The notes under the pieces: generated by a model
Told to the model about the DNA's origin: nothing
Databases searched by the model: none
What the model saw: only the letters and a program-made list of their open reading frames with translations
Assembly: GCA_902459845.2 (NCBI GenBank)
Contig: CABPSV020000219.1
Coordinates: forward strand, 1-22,300
Reading direction: 5' to 3'
Length of the DNA stretch: 22,300 nt
Origin: Hepatocystis sp. ex Piliocolobus tephrosceles
Taxonomy: Eukaryota > Apicomplexa > Aconoidasida > Haemosporida > Plasmodiidae
Translations under genes and position numbers: made by a program
Shown: in pieces, positions 20,617 to 22,300 of the stretch
Position numbering within the stretch: the stretch's first letter is position 1
Layout: each line of letters starts with the position of its first letter

Positions 20617-21108
20617 ATGCAAATGTATAACAAAAGTTACAATTCCGTTAATAATAACAGCAATGTAAGCTGTTTTGATAAAGAAAGTGATGAAAGCAAT
20701 GATGAACAACAAGAGCATATGATATCATTAAAAGGATTTAATATGTCATATAAAAATAAAAATGAAAATTTAAAAACAATCGATAAAATTGATAATAATA
20801 AAAGAATAATAAAGTTAGTTTTAGATAATGTGGATATAAATCCTAAAAAAATTATGGAACATATAGTAAACCTATTAAAAGAAAAAACTAGTTTACATAC
20901 AACTATTAAAATAAATAATGAAAAATATAAAATAAAATATAAAGAGATTCCACCTACGGATCATATTTTATTTACTGAAAACATCAAAAATATCACAAAT
21001 TGTAAGTATGTATATATAGGTATTTTAAAAATTTCAAAATATATTAAGAAGAGCTCTTTTGATGAAAAAACGTTGCATGCTTGGCAAAACATGGAAGAAG
21101 ATTTTTAA
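20617..21108 (+). CDS. Unrecognised 163-residue protein
   Basis: The start codon at 20617 follows a long A run. The frame runs 163 codons to TAA. The N-terminal 50 residues are Asn/Ser/Glu-rich and look disordered (NSVNNNSN, DKESDESNDEQQE). From about residue 65 the protein looks folded: RIIKLVLDNVDINPKKIMEH, a predicted helix (IVNLLKEKTS), then alternating strand-like segments (TTIKINNEKYKIKYKEI and YVYIGILKISKY), ending in the acidic LHAWQNMEEDF. No signal peptide or membrane helix is visible. A strong donor-like GTAAGTATG at 21002 lies inside the frame, and an acceptor-like GCCAG at 20601-20605 sits just upstream of the ATG, so an extra 5' exon or a different 3' end cannot be excluded. I recognise no family. 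Confidence 0.7.
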   Translation: MQMYNKSYNSVNNNSNVSCFDKESDESNDEQQEHMISLKGFNMSYKNKNENLKTIDKIDNNKRIIKLVLDNVDINPKKIMEHIVNLLKEKTSLHTTIKINNEKYKIKYKEIPPTDHILFTENIKNITNCKYVYIGILKISKYIKKSSFDEKTLHAWQNMEEDF

Positions 21109-21694
21109 AAAAATAACAGGAAAGAAATATATTAACATTAGCAATAGAAATAAACAACTAAATAGTTTATATTTTACACGTAACGAAGTGTATAAAATGG
21201 AACAAAAATTAAAGAGAATTTTTCTAATTTTTTATGAATATATATATATACACATATATATGTTTATTTGTAAATATATGGGAATAAAAAAGATGACTCA
21301 TAGCAACTGCTAGTAACAGTTGTGTTTATTTTTTTCATTACTGCTATGAATTTTAGTGTTATTTTTACATACTACATTATATCATAAATAGTGTTCAATA
21401 CATAACATTTTTTGATATATGTTATATCTATATATCTATATTTTTTTTACAAACATATTTGAATATTACACAAAAATAAACTGTTTTTTTTTTTTTTAAG
21501 TAATTTTGTTCTTTAAACATAAAAATTTTACCTGTTTTTAATAAATATATATTTTTTTATGTAATAATAATAGTATACATTTGTAGACGTTTTTTTTTTT
21601 TTTTGTAAACTTTTAAAATTTGTTTAATTATTGATTAAATTTTTTCTTTAAAAAAATTATGAACGGAAGAATTTGCAAAGTGATACATAGACGC

Positions 21695-21738
<44 letters not shown>

Positions 21739-21831
21739 AACAAGAGAAAAGAACAAGTAACAAATAAGTCGTAGTAGCAATTACCAACAAATGCTAATAA
21801 AAAAAAAAAAACAGAAAAAAATCCTATTTTT
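21109..21831. other. Intergenic region between two converging unrecognised genes
   Basis: This is A/T-rich 3' flank with T tracts at about 21484-21497 and 21590-21604, and (AT)n at about 21701-21735. Frames that stay open here on either strand are short and low-complexity. I see no gene. Confidence 0.75.
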
Positions 21832-22300
21832 TTAATCAATGCAGTAAGAATCAGGTAAAAATAGTACATAAGAATCTACATCCAAACTTAAATCTTCCTC
21901 TGGCTTACTCATATACTAAAAAAAAAAAAAAAAAAAAAAAAAAGCATTATTATGTAATTCAAATTTTTGAAATAAAAAATAATTTTTAAATTCTAAAAAA
22001 ATAAAAAAATAATTACAGATGCTAATGGAAATTTTATATCTATTTGAAATCCATCTTCTAATTCTAATTCTTCATTATCTGTAATAAAAAAAAAACAATA
22101 TACACATAGTAACAATGTCATTATAACTTTTTATTTTAATTTTTATTTTAATTTTTATTTTAATTTTTATTTTAATTTTTATTTTAATTTTTATTTTATT
22201 TTTTATTTTATTTTTTTTTGCATATTATACCAAAGGTAAGATCAAAATTGCATAACTCGCCATCAAAAAAATATCTTGATCTTTTGAACTTCTTCATCAG
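21832..22300 (-). CDS. 3' end of an unrecognised multi-exon gene (partial)
   Basis: Three minus-strand exons fit together in phase: 22300..22231 (open at the window edge), 22078..22017 (62 nt) and 21915..21832, ending at TAA 21834-21832. Splice sites are TTTG/GTATAA with TTATTACAG/ATA, and TCT/GTAATT with TTTTTTAG/TAT; the introns are 152 and 101 bp. Spliced, the coding sequence reads MKKFKRSRYFFDGELCNFDL, then TFDNEELELEDGFQIDIKFP, then LASYMSKPEEDLSLDVDSYV, then LFLPDSYCID. It is acidic, with alternating hydrophobic and charged residues, and no membrane segment. The Met near 22297 could be the true start, giving a protein of about 70 residues, or an internal residue. The acceptor and donor quality and the sustained coding look make the exon structure credible. 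The product is unknown. Confidence 0.62.
22079..22230 (-). repeat. Intron with 12-bp AATTTTTATTTT tandem repeat
   Basis: The 152-bp intron of the partial minus-strand gene contains about seven copies of AATTTTTATTTT at roughly 22128-22215, degenerating into TTTTA units at the right. On the sense strand this is an A-rich repeat placed near the donor side. Confidence 0.8.

Overview
The window is nuclear DNA of a malaria parasite (Plasmodium). It is extremely AT-rich, with long poly(A)/poly(T) and (AT)n tracts between genes. Codons end mostly in A or T, proteins carry Asn/Lys-rich low-complexity inserts, introns are short GT-AG introns, and two genes encode apicoplast-targeted proteins. From memory, the order SMC2, apicoplast glycerol-3-phosphate acyltransferase, ferredoxin and RPS15 matches a syntenic block on P. 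falciparum chromosome 13, but the protein N-termini do not look like P. falciparum. The species cannot be named safely from the sequence alone.

Layout, left to right. (1) 103-4165 (+): condensin ATPase SMC2 in two exons, with the intron splitting the C-terminal head. (2) 4166-5233: intergenic region between converging genes, with a 27-bp minisatellite. (3) 5234-6493 (-): plastid-type glycerol-3-phosphate acyltransferase. (4) 6494-8579: 2.1-kb region between diverging genes, holding three unrelated tandem arrays that all have a 16-bp period. (5) 8580-9176 (+): plant-type [2Fe-2S] apicoplast ferredoxin. (6) 9177-11913: repeat-rich intergenic DNA with one doubtful small ORF. (7) 11914-12486 (+): four-span membrane protein with a tetraspanin-like motif. 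(8) 12867-13004 (+): possible 45-residue membrane microprotein. (9) 14276-17455 (+): Noc4-like nucleolar ribosome-biogenesis protein, behind a 65-nt poly(A) leader and a four-codon upstream ORF. (10) 18260-19153 (-): 40S ribosomal protein S15 (uS19), whose first coding exon appears to be only the ATG. (11) 20617-21108 (+): unrecognised protein. (12) 21832-22300 (-): 3' end of an unrecognised multi-exon gene that runs off the window.

Functional links. The acyltransferase and ferredoxin both act in the apicoplast (phospholipid precursor synthesis, and electron supply to isoprenoid/Fe-S enzymes), and they share one divergent upstream region. The Noc4-like protein and RPS15 both serve the small ribosomal subunit and are converging neighbours. 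SMC2 is independent of these. I saw no mobile element, CRISPR array, rRNA, tRNA or clearly novel defence or metabolic system. The unusual material is in gene structure (ATG-only exon, overlapping uORF, micro-exons), small unannotated ORFs and the organisation of tandem repeats.
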